Source: Nitrobacter winogradskyi Nb-255 (lineage in GTDB: Bacteria > Pseudomonadota > Alphaproteobacteria > Rhizobiales > Xanthobacteraceae). From it: a DNA stretch of 64,000 nucleotides. The stretch lies in NCBI RefSeq assembly GCF_000012725.1, contig NC_007406.1, forward strand, positions 1,268,001 to 1,332,000, written 5' to 3'. Below are positions 41,391 through 49,502 of this stretch, in pieces. A program made the position numbers and the translations under genes. Below the pieces are notes generated by a model, which saw only the letters and a program-made list of their open reading frames with translations, was not told the origin of the DNA and searched no databases. Each line of letters starts with the position of its first letter. The first letter of the stretch is position 1.

Positions 41391-43704
41391 GCTGTGGCAC
41401 AGGTCGCCGTCGCGCCTGACGGTGACGGGGCAGGGTGACGCGGACCACGGTTCCCGCACCTGGTTTCGAGCGAATCCGCATCGAACCGCTGTGCAGGTTG
41501 ACCAGCGACTTTGCGATGGCAAGGCCAAGGCCCGATCCCGCATGGGTTTTTGTCAACTGGCTTTCGACTTGCTCGAACGGTTTACCCAGTCTGCGAAGTG
41601 CGTGTGGCGCAATGCCGATTCCGGTGTCGGCAATCGTCAGGGTTACGGAATTCTCGAATACTTTGCTTCGTGCCATGATACGCCCGCTGGCGGGCGTGAA
41701 TTTGACTGCATTGGAAAGCAGATTGACCATGATCTGCTTGACCGCCCGGCGATCGGCAATGATGGAGATGTCATCATCGCTTCTGACGTCGAAGGTCAGG
41801 CCCTTGTCGCTGGTGCGGCCCGAGACGACCCGCAACGACTCGTCGAGCACCCCGGTGAGATCGAGGGTCTCCATGTCGAGGTTCGTCCGGCCGGCTTCGA
41901 TCTTGGACATATCCAGGACATCATTGATGACCTCGAGCAGATACTGGCCGCTGGTCAGAATATCGCGGCAATATTCGCTGTATTTTGTCGAGCCGAGGGT
42001 TCCGAACATGCCGTTGCTCATGATCTCGGAGAACCCGATAATGGCATTAAGCGGCGTTCGCAGTTCGTGGCTCATGTTGGCGAGGAATTTTGATTTCGCC
42101 CGATTGGCGTCTTCCGCGCGGTTTTTCTCGTCCGCGTATTTTTGCGCGAGGTCCGCGAGTTTGATGGCCTGTTGCTCGAGTGTTGCCTGGGTTCGTTTCA
42201 GATCGATAACGGTTGCCCTCAGTCGAAGGTCGTTTTCGACAAGCTTCTGCTCATGCTCCTTGATGCGGGTGATGTCGGTGCCAACCGACACGTAGCCGCC
42301 ATCCTTGGTGCGGCGTTCGCTGACGTGAAGCCAATTGCCGTCAGCGAGCTGCACATCAAAGGTGTGCGCCTTCAATGTCACCGTTCCGGTTTCAGAGTGC
42401 CGCGCCCTGATTTCAGGCATGCGGCCGACCTCGACCACGGTCTCATAGGGAGTGCCGACCGCAACCGCGCTGTCCGGGAGCTTGTGGAGCCGCTGGAAGT
42501 GAGAGTTACAGAGCACAAGGCGGTCGTCTGCATCCCACAGCACGAACGCCTCGGGAATGGATTCAATCGCGTCCCGCAGGCGGAGGTCGGCTTCTATCGA
42601 TTTTTCCGCCAGGCTCTTCTGTTCCGTGACATCGACGGCGATCCCGATCAGATGAGCGCCGCCGTTCGCATTTTGGCTGAGTTCGCAGCGGACGCGCAAC
42701 CAGATCCAGTGTCCGCTGCTGTGCCGCATTCGAAAGCTCTGATCGATATGACCGATCTTTCCCGAGATGAGCTGGTCCGCGACTTCGAACAGGTCAATGT
42801 CGTCGGAGTTGACCAGAGAGCTCACCTCACCGAAGGTGAGAAGATCGCTGCGGCTTTCCATGCCGAGCATTGTGAACATTGATTGCGACCAGAAGATTCG
42901 GCCTCGCGACAGATCCCAGTCCCAGAGTCCGCATCGGCCGCGATTGAGCGCGGTATCGATGCGGCTACGGACTGCATCATTGATCAGATCACCTTCGCGT
43001 GCCCTAGTGGATTGCCAGTGAAAAGCAAAGCCCAGGATCAGGACAACGAATCCGGTCGTGGCCGACAGGGTGATCGACAATGCGGTGTCCGGACGCCACG
43101 CGGCGTTGACTTCCTGGATGACGGTGACCTGGCCCAGCAGTGATCTGACGACGCGCTGGACCGCAAGTACGCTGCTGCCATCCAGCAGGACGATATCGGC
43201 GACGCTCGCGGGCGCCGCGCCGCGCAAGATCGGCGATTGCGTGATGCTGATGAGCTCAAGCATCCGGCTGCTTTCGCCGGATGCTGCGCCGACCGGTACC
43301 CGAGCGAGAACGCGTTGATCCACGCCGGTGACGATGACATGACGGCCGGTGGCGATGCTCCACTGTGGGATGAGTTTCGGCAACAGGTTCTGGAGGCGCT
43401 CGATGGAGGCGGGGCGATCCTGATCGATGACGCCGGCATGCTCAAGCCGTTCTGCCAGCAGATCAGCAAGCGCCAGCAGATCATGTTTGGTCATCGCCTG
43501 TTTTTGCCGTGTTTGGTCGATGACCTGCACCAGAGCGCCGATGCATATCGTCACCAGGAAAGCGATGATCAGGGTCGGGACGGCGCGTCGGAGCACGGGC
43601 TCGGCGATCAGCAGCCTGCGATAGGCAGGTTTCGCGATCGATTGCGCCAATCCCTTTATCGAATCGGATTGAGCGCAAGCGCTCGCCGCCTGAGCGCGCG
43701 CCAT
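41365..43704 (-). CDS. PAS-domain hybrid-free sensor histidine kinase
   Basis: 779 residues. The N-terminus is a membrane-anchored sensor: segments at about 42-62 and 208-230 around a periplasmic loop. Two PAS domains follow (LWDWDLSRGRIFWSQSMFTM, and AFVLWDADDRLVLCNSHFQR), then a coiled coil (QQAIKLADLAQKYADEKNRA), HisKA with His 546 (FLANMSHELRTPLNAIIGFS), N-box (NLLSNAVKFTPA) and G boxes (IADTGIGIAPHA, AGSGLGLAIA). There is no receiver domain, so a separate regulator is needed; none is adjacent. Similar to PleC/DivJ-type kinases in domain order. A long basic tail (RRPVPQLTSCLPAI) ends it. Confidence 0.87.
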   Translation of the reverse strand: MARAQAASACAQSDSIKGLAQSIAKPAYRRLLIAEPVLRRAVPTLIIAFLVTICIGALVQVIDQTRQKQAMTKHDLLALADLLAERLEHAGVIDQDRPASIERLQNLLPKLIPQWSIATGRHVIVTGVDQRVLARVPVGAASGESSRMLELISITQSPILRGAAPASVADIVLLDGSSVLAVQRVVRSLLGQVTVIQEVNAAWRPDTALSITLSATTGFVVLILGFAFHWQSTRAREGDLINDAVRSRIDTALNRGRCGLWDWDLSRGRIFWSQSMFTMLGMESRSDLLTFGEVSSLVNSDDIDLFEVADQLISGKIGHIDQSFRMRHSSGHWIWLRVRCELSQNANGGAHLIGIAVDVTEQKSLAEKSIEADLRLRDAIESIPEAFVLWDADDRLVLCNSHFQRLHKLPDSAVAVGTPYETVVEVGRMPEIRARHSETGTVTLKAHTFDVQLADGNWLHVSERRTKDGGYVSVGTDITRIKEHEQKLVENDLRLRATVIDLKRTQATLEQQAIKLADLAQKYADEKNRAEDANRAKSKFLANMSHELRTPLNAIIGFSEIMSNGMFGTLGSTKYSEYCRDILTSGQYLLEVINDVLDMSKIEAGRTNLDMETLDLTGVLDESLRVVSGRTSDKGLTFDVRSDDDISIIADRRAVKQIMVNLLSNAVKFTPASGRIMARSKVFENSVTLTIADTGIGIAPHALRRLGKPFEQVESQLTKTHAGSGLGLAIAKSLVNLHSGSMRIRSKPGAGTVVRVTLPRHRQARRRPVPQLTSCLPAI

Positions 43705-43902
43705 GCCTTGGCCCCCATGTGAATTTTCCGCGTACTTGATTCGAAGCGACTTCTGACTTTTCCGAATCAGTTCGATTTGAATCGAATTTTCTGAATCTGT
43801 CGAGAGTCAACGATTCGTTAACGTGAAGAATTTTGTCCAACAGGAATTCAAAACTTGCCGCGGATTGAGTCCGAAACGCGAACATGGGCGCGATGAGGAC
43901 TT

Positions 43903-45285
43903 TCAGCTTTCGCGCGGCGGCTCCGCGTGGCTGATGACGCGCTTAACGCTTGGGAACGCGCGGCGCAAAGCCCGTTCGATCTCGTCGACACTTTCATGCA
44001 CTCTGGCGACGCTCATCGACGGCGCGGCCCGGCAGTGGAAGTTGACGATCTCGCCGGCTTCGGTGTCTCTGACGCGTACGTTGTGAATGTCATGGATCGC
44101 TCCGCCGGCGGCGAAACCGGACAGGGCGGTCCGGATGGCGTGGATGCGCCCGGGGGCGGCATCGGTCCCGAGCGGAAGCTCCGGCTCCAGCGGCTCGATG
44201 TGAGTATCCACTTCGACGTCTGCACCGAATTCATGACGGATATCGTGCTCCAGCCGATGCGCGATGGCATGGGCATCCACCAGCGCCATTTCGCCGTCGA
44301 CCTCGAGGTCGATGCTGACCGTCAGCTTTGCTCCAAGGTCGTGCACCGTGACGTGATGAATGGCGAGGCCCAAATTGCGGGCTATCACCATGATGCGTTC
44401 GCGGACGCTTTCGTTGTCGCGAGCGACAGGTATCGCAGTGAACGTCAGATCAGCATCGCCGAGAGCCGCGGACACTGCGTCCTGGGCCTGCTGCTTGATG
44501 GCGTCGATGCGGTCGATCGGATAGGTTCGGGGGACTTCGACGATGACGTCGACGAAATGCCGGGGACCGACCATTCGTACCCTCAGCCTCTTGAGATCGA
44601 CGACATCCGGCAACGCCCTGATCGCGGCTCCGGCCCTTTCGGCGGCGCCTTCCGGCGCTCGGTCCAGGAGGGTTTCGACGGTGGCGCGTCCAAGCCGCAA
44701 ACCCAACAGGGAAATCAGGATGGCGACGCCGATCGCCGCAGCCGCGTCGCCCCACGCATAGCCCAGTCCGGACAGGGTCAGCCCGATGATGACGGCGACC
44801 GATCCAAGGACATCGGAGGCAAAGTGCAGGGCGTCGGCCTCCAGCGCCTGACTGCGGGTGTCGAGCGCGGCCCGGTGCAGCGCCCGGGCGCGCCAGGCAT
44901 TGACGATAATATCGGTGACCAGGACGATGAACGGGATAGCGGAAAGCGTCGGCGGTGCCGCGCCTTCGCGGAGGTGGCTATAAGCCTGCACCACGATGCC
45001 GCCAGCAAGCACATACAACATGGCGATGATGCCGAGGGCCGAGAGGCTTTCAATCTTGCCGTGGCCGTAGTGATGTTCGGCGTCGGCGGGACGGTCGGAA
45101 ATCCGGACCACGATCCAGGTGACGATGGTGGCGACCAGATCGATCGAACTGTGCAGCGCTTCGGAAATCAGCGCCAGACTGCCAATCGCAACGCCGACCA
45201 CGAGTTTGATCGCCGCCATGCTGGCGCTGGCGATTATGGAGATCGCGGCGACCTTCGTTTTCGATCTGGCGGCGAGGCGTGACAT
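43903..45285 (-). CDS. cation diffusion facilitator transporter with extended C-terminus
   Basis: 460 residues. The N-terminal 200 or so have six membrane segments with metal-site motifs HSSIDL (first) and ADALHFASDVLGS (fourth/fifth segment), typical of CDF zinc/iron/manganese exporters. The cytoplasmic part is unusually long, about 250 residues rather than about 90, and contains two copies of the dimerisation-type fold: KRLRVRMVGPRHFVDVIVEV and, later, HDIHNVRVRDTEAGEIVNFH. The His-rich second motif suggests metal sensing. It is a complete single gene; the metal is not predictable from sequence. Confidence 0.87.
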   Translation of the reverse strand: MSRLAARSKTKVAAISIIASASMAAIKLVVGVAIGSLALISEALHSSIDLVATIVTWIVVRISDRPADAEHHYGHGKIESLSALGIIAMLYVLAGGIVVQAYSHLREGAAPPTLSAIPFIVLVTDIIVNAWRARALHRAALDTRSQALEADALHFASDVLGSVAVIIGLTLSGLGYAWGDAAAAIGVAILISLLGLRLGRATVETLLDRAPEGAAERAGAAIRALPDVVDLKRLRVRMVGPRHFVDVIVEVPRTYPIDRIDAIKQQAQDAVSAALGDADLTFTAIPVARDNESVRERIMVIARNLGLAIHHVTVHDLGAKLTVSIDLEVDGEMALVDAHAIAHRLEHDIRHEFGADVEVDTHIEPLEPELPLGTDAAPGRIHAIRTALSGFAAGGAIHDIHNVRVRDTEAGEIVNFHCRAAPSMSVARVHESVDEIERALRRAFPSVKRVISHAEPPRES

Positions 45286-45296
45286 TTCGCGGGGTT

Positions 45297-45400
45297 TATA
45301 GCGTTTTCGAGCGAAGTGGAAACCGGTTCGCGTGAAGAAAACGCGTCAAAACAACAATCTGGAGCTTCGCTTCTGATCCAACCAGAAGCGAAGCTCTAGA
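45297..45400 (+). repeat. dispersed palindromic repeat, copy 8 (full)
   Basis: TATAGCGTTTTCGAGCGAAG, GGAAACCGGTTCGCGTGAAG, AAAACGCGTCAAAACAACAA and the right hairpin GGAGCTTCGCTTCTGATCCA / AGAAGCGAAGCTCTAG. It lies directly upstream of the cation transporter start. Confidence 0.85.
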
Positions 45401-45513
45401 AGCCTGTAACCCCGGATAAAAGCGCGTGCGATGGTGCGAGCGCCTTTCATTCGCAGACTCTATTTATTGCAAGTTATTCTGATTTGGATACGGCTGGTGA
45501 CCCTCTCGTAAGA

Positions 45514-45870
45514 TTACCGCGGCCTGGACCCATGCAATCGTGCGGTAAGCCAACCGATCGCGGCTGCGCCGACAAGGCCGAGACATGCCGCCCCGGCATC
45601 GACCAGAAAATCCTCCAGCCGCGCATGGCGGCCTGGCGCCCATCGCTGCATGATCTCGAGAAGGCCGATCAGGACGACGGTTATCGCCGCCACGCGCAAC
45701 CGTCGTTGGGGAAACGAAAGGCCCACCGCGAGTCCAACCAGCACGAAAGCCAGGGCGTGCTCACCATCCTGTCCTAGCGGAGAATGCGGACGATAGCGCG
45801 CCGGTCCGAGCGTCGCGAATACGACCGCCGCAATCAGGGCTGCCGTGCCGAGGCGGAAGAGAATTTTCAT
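45514..45870 (-). CDS. VanZ-like membrane protein
   Basis: 118 residues from the ATG at 45870 (a longer frame to 45888 exists). Membrane segments: MKILFRLGTAALIAAVVFAT, EHALAFVLVGLAVGLSF, VAAITVVLIGLLEIMQRW and CLGLVGAAAIGWLTARL. The loop RHARLEDFLVDAGAACLG with an acidic D-x-x-x-D pattern is typical of the VanZ family, whose molecular role is unclear. It stands alone; no van genes are near. Confidence 0.72.
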   Translation of the reverse strand: MKILFRLGTAALIAAVVFATLGPARYRPHSPLGQDGEHALAFVLVGLAVGLSFPQRRLRVAAITVVLIGLLEIMQRWAPGRHARLEDFLVDAGAACLGLVGAAAIGWLTARLHGSRPR

Positions 45871-46132
45871 GGCTGGCGCATAGCACAATTTGCTGCCACG
45901 GGAAGGGGGCGCGAAACGGGCGGGGGCTTTACAACCGCCGGCAAGCCGCTTCGAATAAAAAGAAGCATTGCTGATGGCGGCCGCGGGCAGATTCCTGCCA
46001 TTTTACCGGTAAATCACGGGGATCGAACGGCCCTGCGCGCGAAGTAAGCTGTTATAAATCCCACAAGGCGTGTTTTTTTAGCTGGATTTGGAAATATTGT
46101 TTTTCAGGCCGAATCAACAGACAGGATCGATG

Positions 46133-46432
46133 ATGGCAGCCCAGATGACGAAATCGCAACTCGTTGAGAAGATCTCGACTCAGGTCGGATTGTCCAAAAA
46201 GGACGTAAAAGGCGTTCTCGAGGCGCTTGCGACGACAGGTTACAAAGAGCTTAAAAAGACCGGCGCCTTTCTGCTTCCGGGTTTCGCGAAGTTCGTGGTG
46301 ATCAAGAAGCCGGCGACCAAGGCGCGCAAAGGGACCAACCCTTTCACCGGCGAGCCAATGACATTCAAGGCGAAACCCGCCCGAAAGATCGTCAGGGCGC
46401 GGCCGGTCAAGGCTGCGAAGGACGCGGTGTGA
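46133..46432 (+). CDS. HU/IHF-family DNA-binding protein with basic tail
   Basis: 99 residues from ATG 46133 (AGGA about 6 nt upstream; ATG 46130 is equally close). The fold pattern is HU: MTKSQLVEKISTQVGLSKKD, then VLEALATTGYKELKKTGAFL, the beta-arm KKPATKARKGTNPFTGEPMT and a basic C-terminus (KAKPARKIVRARPVKAAKDA). It bends DNA and packages the nucleoid. The upstream gap 45871-46132 shows AT-rich elements but no certain promoter, and a strong terminator follows. Confidence 0.88.
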   Translation: MAAQMTKSQLVEKISTQVGLSKKDVKGVLEALATTGYKELKKTGAFLLPGFAKFVVIKKPATKARKGTNPFTGEPMTFKAKPARKIVRARPVKAAKDAV

Positions 46433-46435
46433 TGC

Positions 46436-46461
46436 AGGGGCCCTTCGGGGCCCTTGTCTTT
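46436..46461 (+). terminator. Rho-independent terminator of the HU-like gene
   Basis: AGGGGCCC (46436-46443), loop TTC, GGGGCCCT (46447-46454) give a perfect 8-bp stem, followed by TGTCTTT. It starts 4 bp after the stop. Confidence 0.75.
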
Positions 46462-46539
46462 CCGGATAACCGTTCCGGTTTTTGAATCGTATCGTGGTTC
46501 ATCCGCAGGTGCCGGTTTGGCTTGAGGTTCTTGTCGGCA

Positions 46540-49035
46540 TCAGATCACGGGTATGCCCCAGATGTCCTCGGCGTATTCCCGGATCGTACGGTCCGAAGAG
46601 AACCACGCCATGCGGGCGACGTTGAGTATGCTGGAGTGGGTCCATTCCGGGCTGGCCCACTTTGTGTCGACGGCGCGCTGCGCACGGTAATAATCGTCGA
46701 AATCGGCGGATACGAGATAGTGGTCGAGAAACCGCAGCGCGTGAGCAATGGGAATGAAACGCGAAGCATCGTCCGGTGAAAATGCGCCGCGCTCGATGGC
46801 TTCAATCACGCGGGCCAGTTTCGGCGAGGATGTGATGATATCGGTTGCATCCAGCCCCATGGAGCGGCGCTGCACAACCTCGTCCGCTCTCATGCCGAAG
46901 ATATGGATATTCTCCTCACCGACATGTTCGGCAATCTCAATGTTGGCGCCGTCGAACGTTCCGATGGTGATTGCTCCATTCAGCGCAAGCTTCATGTTGC
47001 CGGTGCCGGAAGCTTCCATGCCGGCAGTGGAAATCTGTTCGGACAGATCGCTCGCTGGAACGATCACTTCGGCGGCGCTGACATTGTAGTTGGGAATAAA
47101 GACGACCTTGAGAAGGTCCCTGATCCGGGGATCGTTATTGATGACATTCCCAATGTCATTGATCAGCTTGATGATGAGCTTCGCCTGCCGGTAGCTCGCG
47201 GCGGCCTTCCCGGCGAAAATCTTGACGCGCGGCGTCCAGTTGCCCTGCGGGTCGTCCAGGATGGCCTGATAGAGCGCGATGGTCTCGATCGCGTTGAGAA
47301 GCTGGCGCTTGTATTCATGGATGCGCTTGATCTGGACGTCGAACAGCGCCGATGGATCGACGACTATTCCGAACTGTCTGGCTATGATCTGGGCGAGCGC
47401 GACCTTGTTCGTTCGCTTCACGGTCTGAAATCGCTGCTGGAACGCAGGGTCGTCCGACAGCCGCTCCAGCATCCGTAACCGCTCGGGTTCATCGAGAACC
47501 GCGGCTCCACATGCGTCCTGCAGCAGTGAGGTGAGCTCCGGATTGCATTGATGCAGCCAGCGACGGAAGGTAATTCCGTTGGTCTTGTTCGTGATACGAT
47601 CCGGATAAAGGCTGTTCAGATCGGCGAATACGGTCTCCCGCATGAGTTCGCTATGCATGGCTGAAACACCATTGATGCGATGAGAGCCAACGAACGCAAG
47701 ATGACCCATGCGGACACGGCGGCCGCCGGTTTCGTCAATCAGCGACACCGAGGCTTGAGAGCGTGCGTCCGCTCCGAAATGCTTTTCCGCAGCCGCAAGA
47801 TGCTCTGCGTTGATCCGATAAATAATATCGAGATGTCGCGGCAGCATCCGTTCGAACAGTTCGACCGGCCAGGTTTCGAGCGCCTCGGGCAACAGCGTGT
47901 GGTTGGTGTAAGAGATCGTCTTCGTGGTGATGTCCAGGGCATCGTTCCAGCCAATATGATATCTATCCATCAACAGCCGTATCAGCTCAGGAACGGCGAG
48001 GCTGGGATGGGTGTCATTGAGCTGGATAGCCGCATGGGACGGCAGCGACCGGATATCTCCGTCGGTATGGAGATGGCGGTTGAGAATATCCTGCAAAGAA
48101 GCGGAAACAAAAAAGTACTCCTGACGGAGGCGCAATTCGCGCCCGGCTGGGGTTTCATCGCTTGGATATAGAAATTTCGATATCGCTTGCGCCCGCGCCA
48201 TCTCGGACATCGCGCCGAGGTGATCGCCGCTGTTGAAGGTATCGAGGCGCATCGGATCGACCGCCCGTGCAGACCACAGCCGCAGCGCGTTGACGTGGTG
48301 GCCGCGCCAGCCGACGATCGGCGTGTCGTATGCGATCGCCTGGATGGTTTCATCGGGTATCCAAAGGGTCCGGCCCTCCGAGTCGTCCTCCTCGGCATGA
48401 TCGAGGCGCCCGCTATACTGGATGTCGAACACCACATCACGGCGTTCGAATTCCCACGGGTTTCCGGAGAGTAACCATTGTTCGGGAAACTCTTCCTGCC
48501 ATCCGTTTGAGATGATCTGACGAAAGAGCCCGTGTTCATAGCGAATGCCATAGCCTCGTGCTGGGATCGCGAGCGACGCCATGCTTTCCATGAAACATGC
48601 GGCAAGTCGGCCGAGTCCCCCATTGCCGAGCGCGGCATCCGGTTCGACGTTACGTAGTTCGTCGAAGTCGAGGCCGAGGTCCTCGATCGCCATTCGGAAT
48701 GGCTTCATCAGTGACATGTTCGTCAGCGCGTCGGTCAGCAACCGTCCGATCAGGAACTCAAGCGACAGATAATAGGCGCGTTTGGCTCCATGATTCTGAG
48801 TGGCCCGATCGGACTGGAGCCACTGGTAGACGATACGGTCCCTCAGCGTCAGCGCGGCCGCTATGTACCAGTCGTGGATATCGGCGTGCTTGACGTCTTT
48901 CCCCGCCACCAGAACGATCTTGGACAGGATCGTACTCTTGATCTCCGCGACGATGTCATCGTCCTCAGGTTCGAGCCATGCCGGTGTGTCCTCATCGAGG
49001 CTGCGAAGTCGTTTGGGTGGAACGTCAAAAGCCAT
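46540..49035 (-). CDS. glgP: glycogen/starch phosphorylase
   Basis: 831 residues, the usual GT35 length. It releases glucose-1-phosphate from alpha-1,4 glucan using pyridoxal phosphate. The PLP Lys is Lys 682 in GTGNMKLALNGAITIG. Other family blocks: ALGNGGLGRLAACFMESMAS, GWQEEFPEQWLLSGNPWEFE and NGITFRRWLHQCNPELTSLL. It is on the same strand as the glgE-treZ operon but 467 bp downstream, separated by two repeat copies, so it probably has its own promoter. Confidence 0.94.
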   Translation of the reverse strand: MAFDVPPKRLRSLDEDTPAWLEPEDDDIVAEIKSTILSKIVLVAGKDVKHADIHDWYIAAALTLRDRIVYQWLQSDRATQNHGAKRAYYLSLEFLIGRLLTDALTNMSLMKPFRMAIEDLGLDFDELRNVEPDAALGNGGLGRLAACFMESMASLAIPARGYGIRYEHGLFRQIISNGWQEEFPEQWLLSGNPWEFERRDVVFDIQYSGRLDHAEEDDSEGRTLWIPDETIQAIAYDTPIVGWRGHHVNALRLWSARAVDPMRLDTFNSGDHLGAMSEMARAQAISKFLYPSDETPAGRELRLRQEYFFVSASLQDILNRHLHTDGDIRSLPSHAAIQLNDTHPSLAVPELIRLLMDRYHIGWNDALDITTKTISYTNHTLLPEALETWPVELFERMLPRHLDIIYRINAEHLAAAEKHFGADARSQASVSLIDETGGRRVRMGHLAFVGSHRINGVSAMHSELMRETVFADLNSLYPDRITNKTNGITFRRWLHQCNPELTSLLQDACGAAVLDEPERLRMLERLSDDPAFQQRFQTVKRTNKVALAQIIARQFGIVVDPSALFDVQIKRIHEYKRQLLNAIETIALYQAILDDPQGNWTPRVKIFAGKAAASYRQAKLIIKLINDIGNVINNDPRIRDLLKVVFIPNYNVSAAEVIVPASDLSEQISTAGMEASGTGNMKLALNGAITIGTFDGANIEIAEHVGEENIHIFGMRADEVVQRRSMGLDATDIITSSPKLARVIEAIERGAFSPDDASRFIPIAHALRFLDHYLVSADFDDYYRAQRAVDTKWASPEWTHSSILNVARMAWFSSDRTIREYAEDIWGIPVI

Positions 49036-49070
49036 TCAATATCCTGCCCTCTTTCTGCCTGGCGTGTTCT

Positions 49071-49183
49071 GCTTCTGATTAAACCAGACGCGAAGCTCCA
49101 ACTGTCATCTTGAGGCGTTCTCTTTGCGCGAACCGGAATCCGTCTCCGGGTAAGCCCGGGGACATGCTTCGCTCGAGAACGCC
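49071..49183 (-). repeat. dispersed palindromic repeat, diverged copy 9 (inverted)
   Basis: On the minus strand it reads GGCGTTCTCGAGCGAAGC, an expanded loop with CCCCGGGCTTACCCGG, GGATTCCGGTTCGCGC, then GCTTCGCGTCTGGTT/AATCAGAAGC. Same layout as copy 3, with the enlarged inner loop. Confidence 0.6.
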
Positions 49184-49216
49184 TACACGATCACTCGCGA
49201 ACCCAGTTTGCGCCAC

Positions 49217-49321
49217 TTAGAGCGTTTTTAAGCGAAGTGGATACCGGTTCGCGTGAAGAAAATGCGTCAAACAAGGTTACAGAGCCTCGCTTCTGATTCC
49301 ATCAGAAGCGAAAAGGCTCGA
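49217..49321 (+). repeat. dispersed palindromic repeat, copy 10 (full)
   Basis: CTTAGAGCGTTTTTAAGCGA, GGATACCGGTTCGCGTGAAG, AAAATGCG and the right hairpin GCCTCGCTTCTGATT / ATCAGAAGCGAAAAGGC. It lies in tandem with the inverted copy 9, about 35 bp away, in the glgP-treZ gap. The rest of the gap (49322-49502) shows no supportable gene. Confidence 0.85.
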
Positions 49322-49502
49322 GCGTGAGTGATGCCTTTTGCAGTTCAGTATCGATTTAGCTTTTGCGGAGTTCAGTTTGAGGCGTGATTATATCGTTTTG
49401 CTCCGTATTTGGAACCGTTGTCCGCCGCTGAGGTCGGGTTGGGGCGGTGAGCCATAGGGCATCATAAAAAACGACATCGAACTGAGCTGCAGGCGATTAG
49501 TT

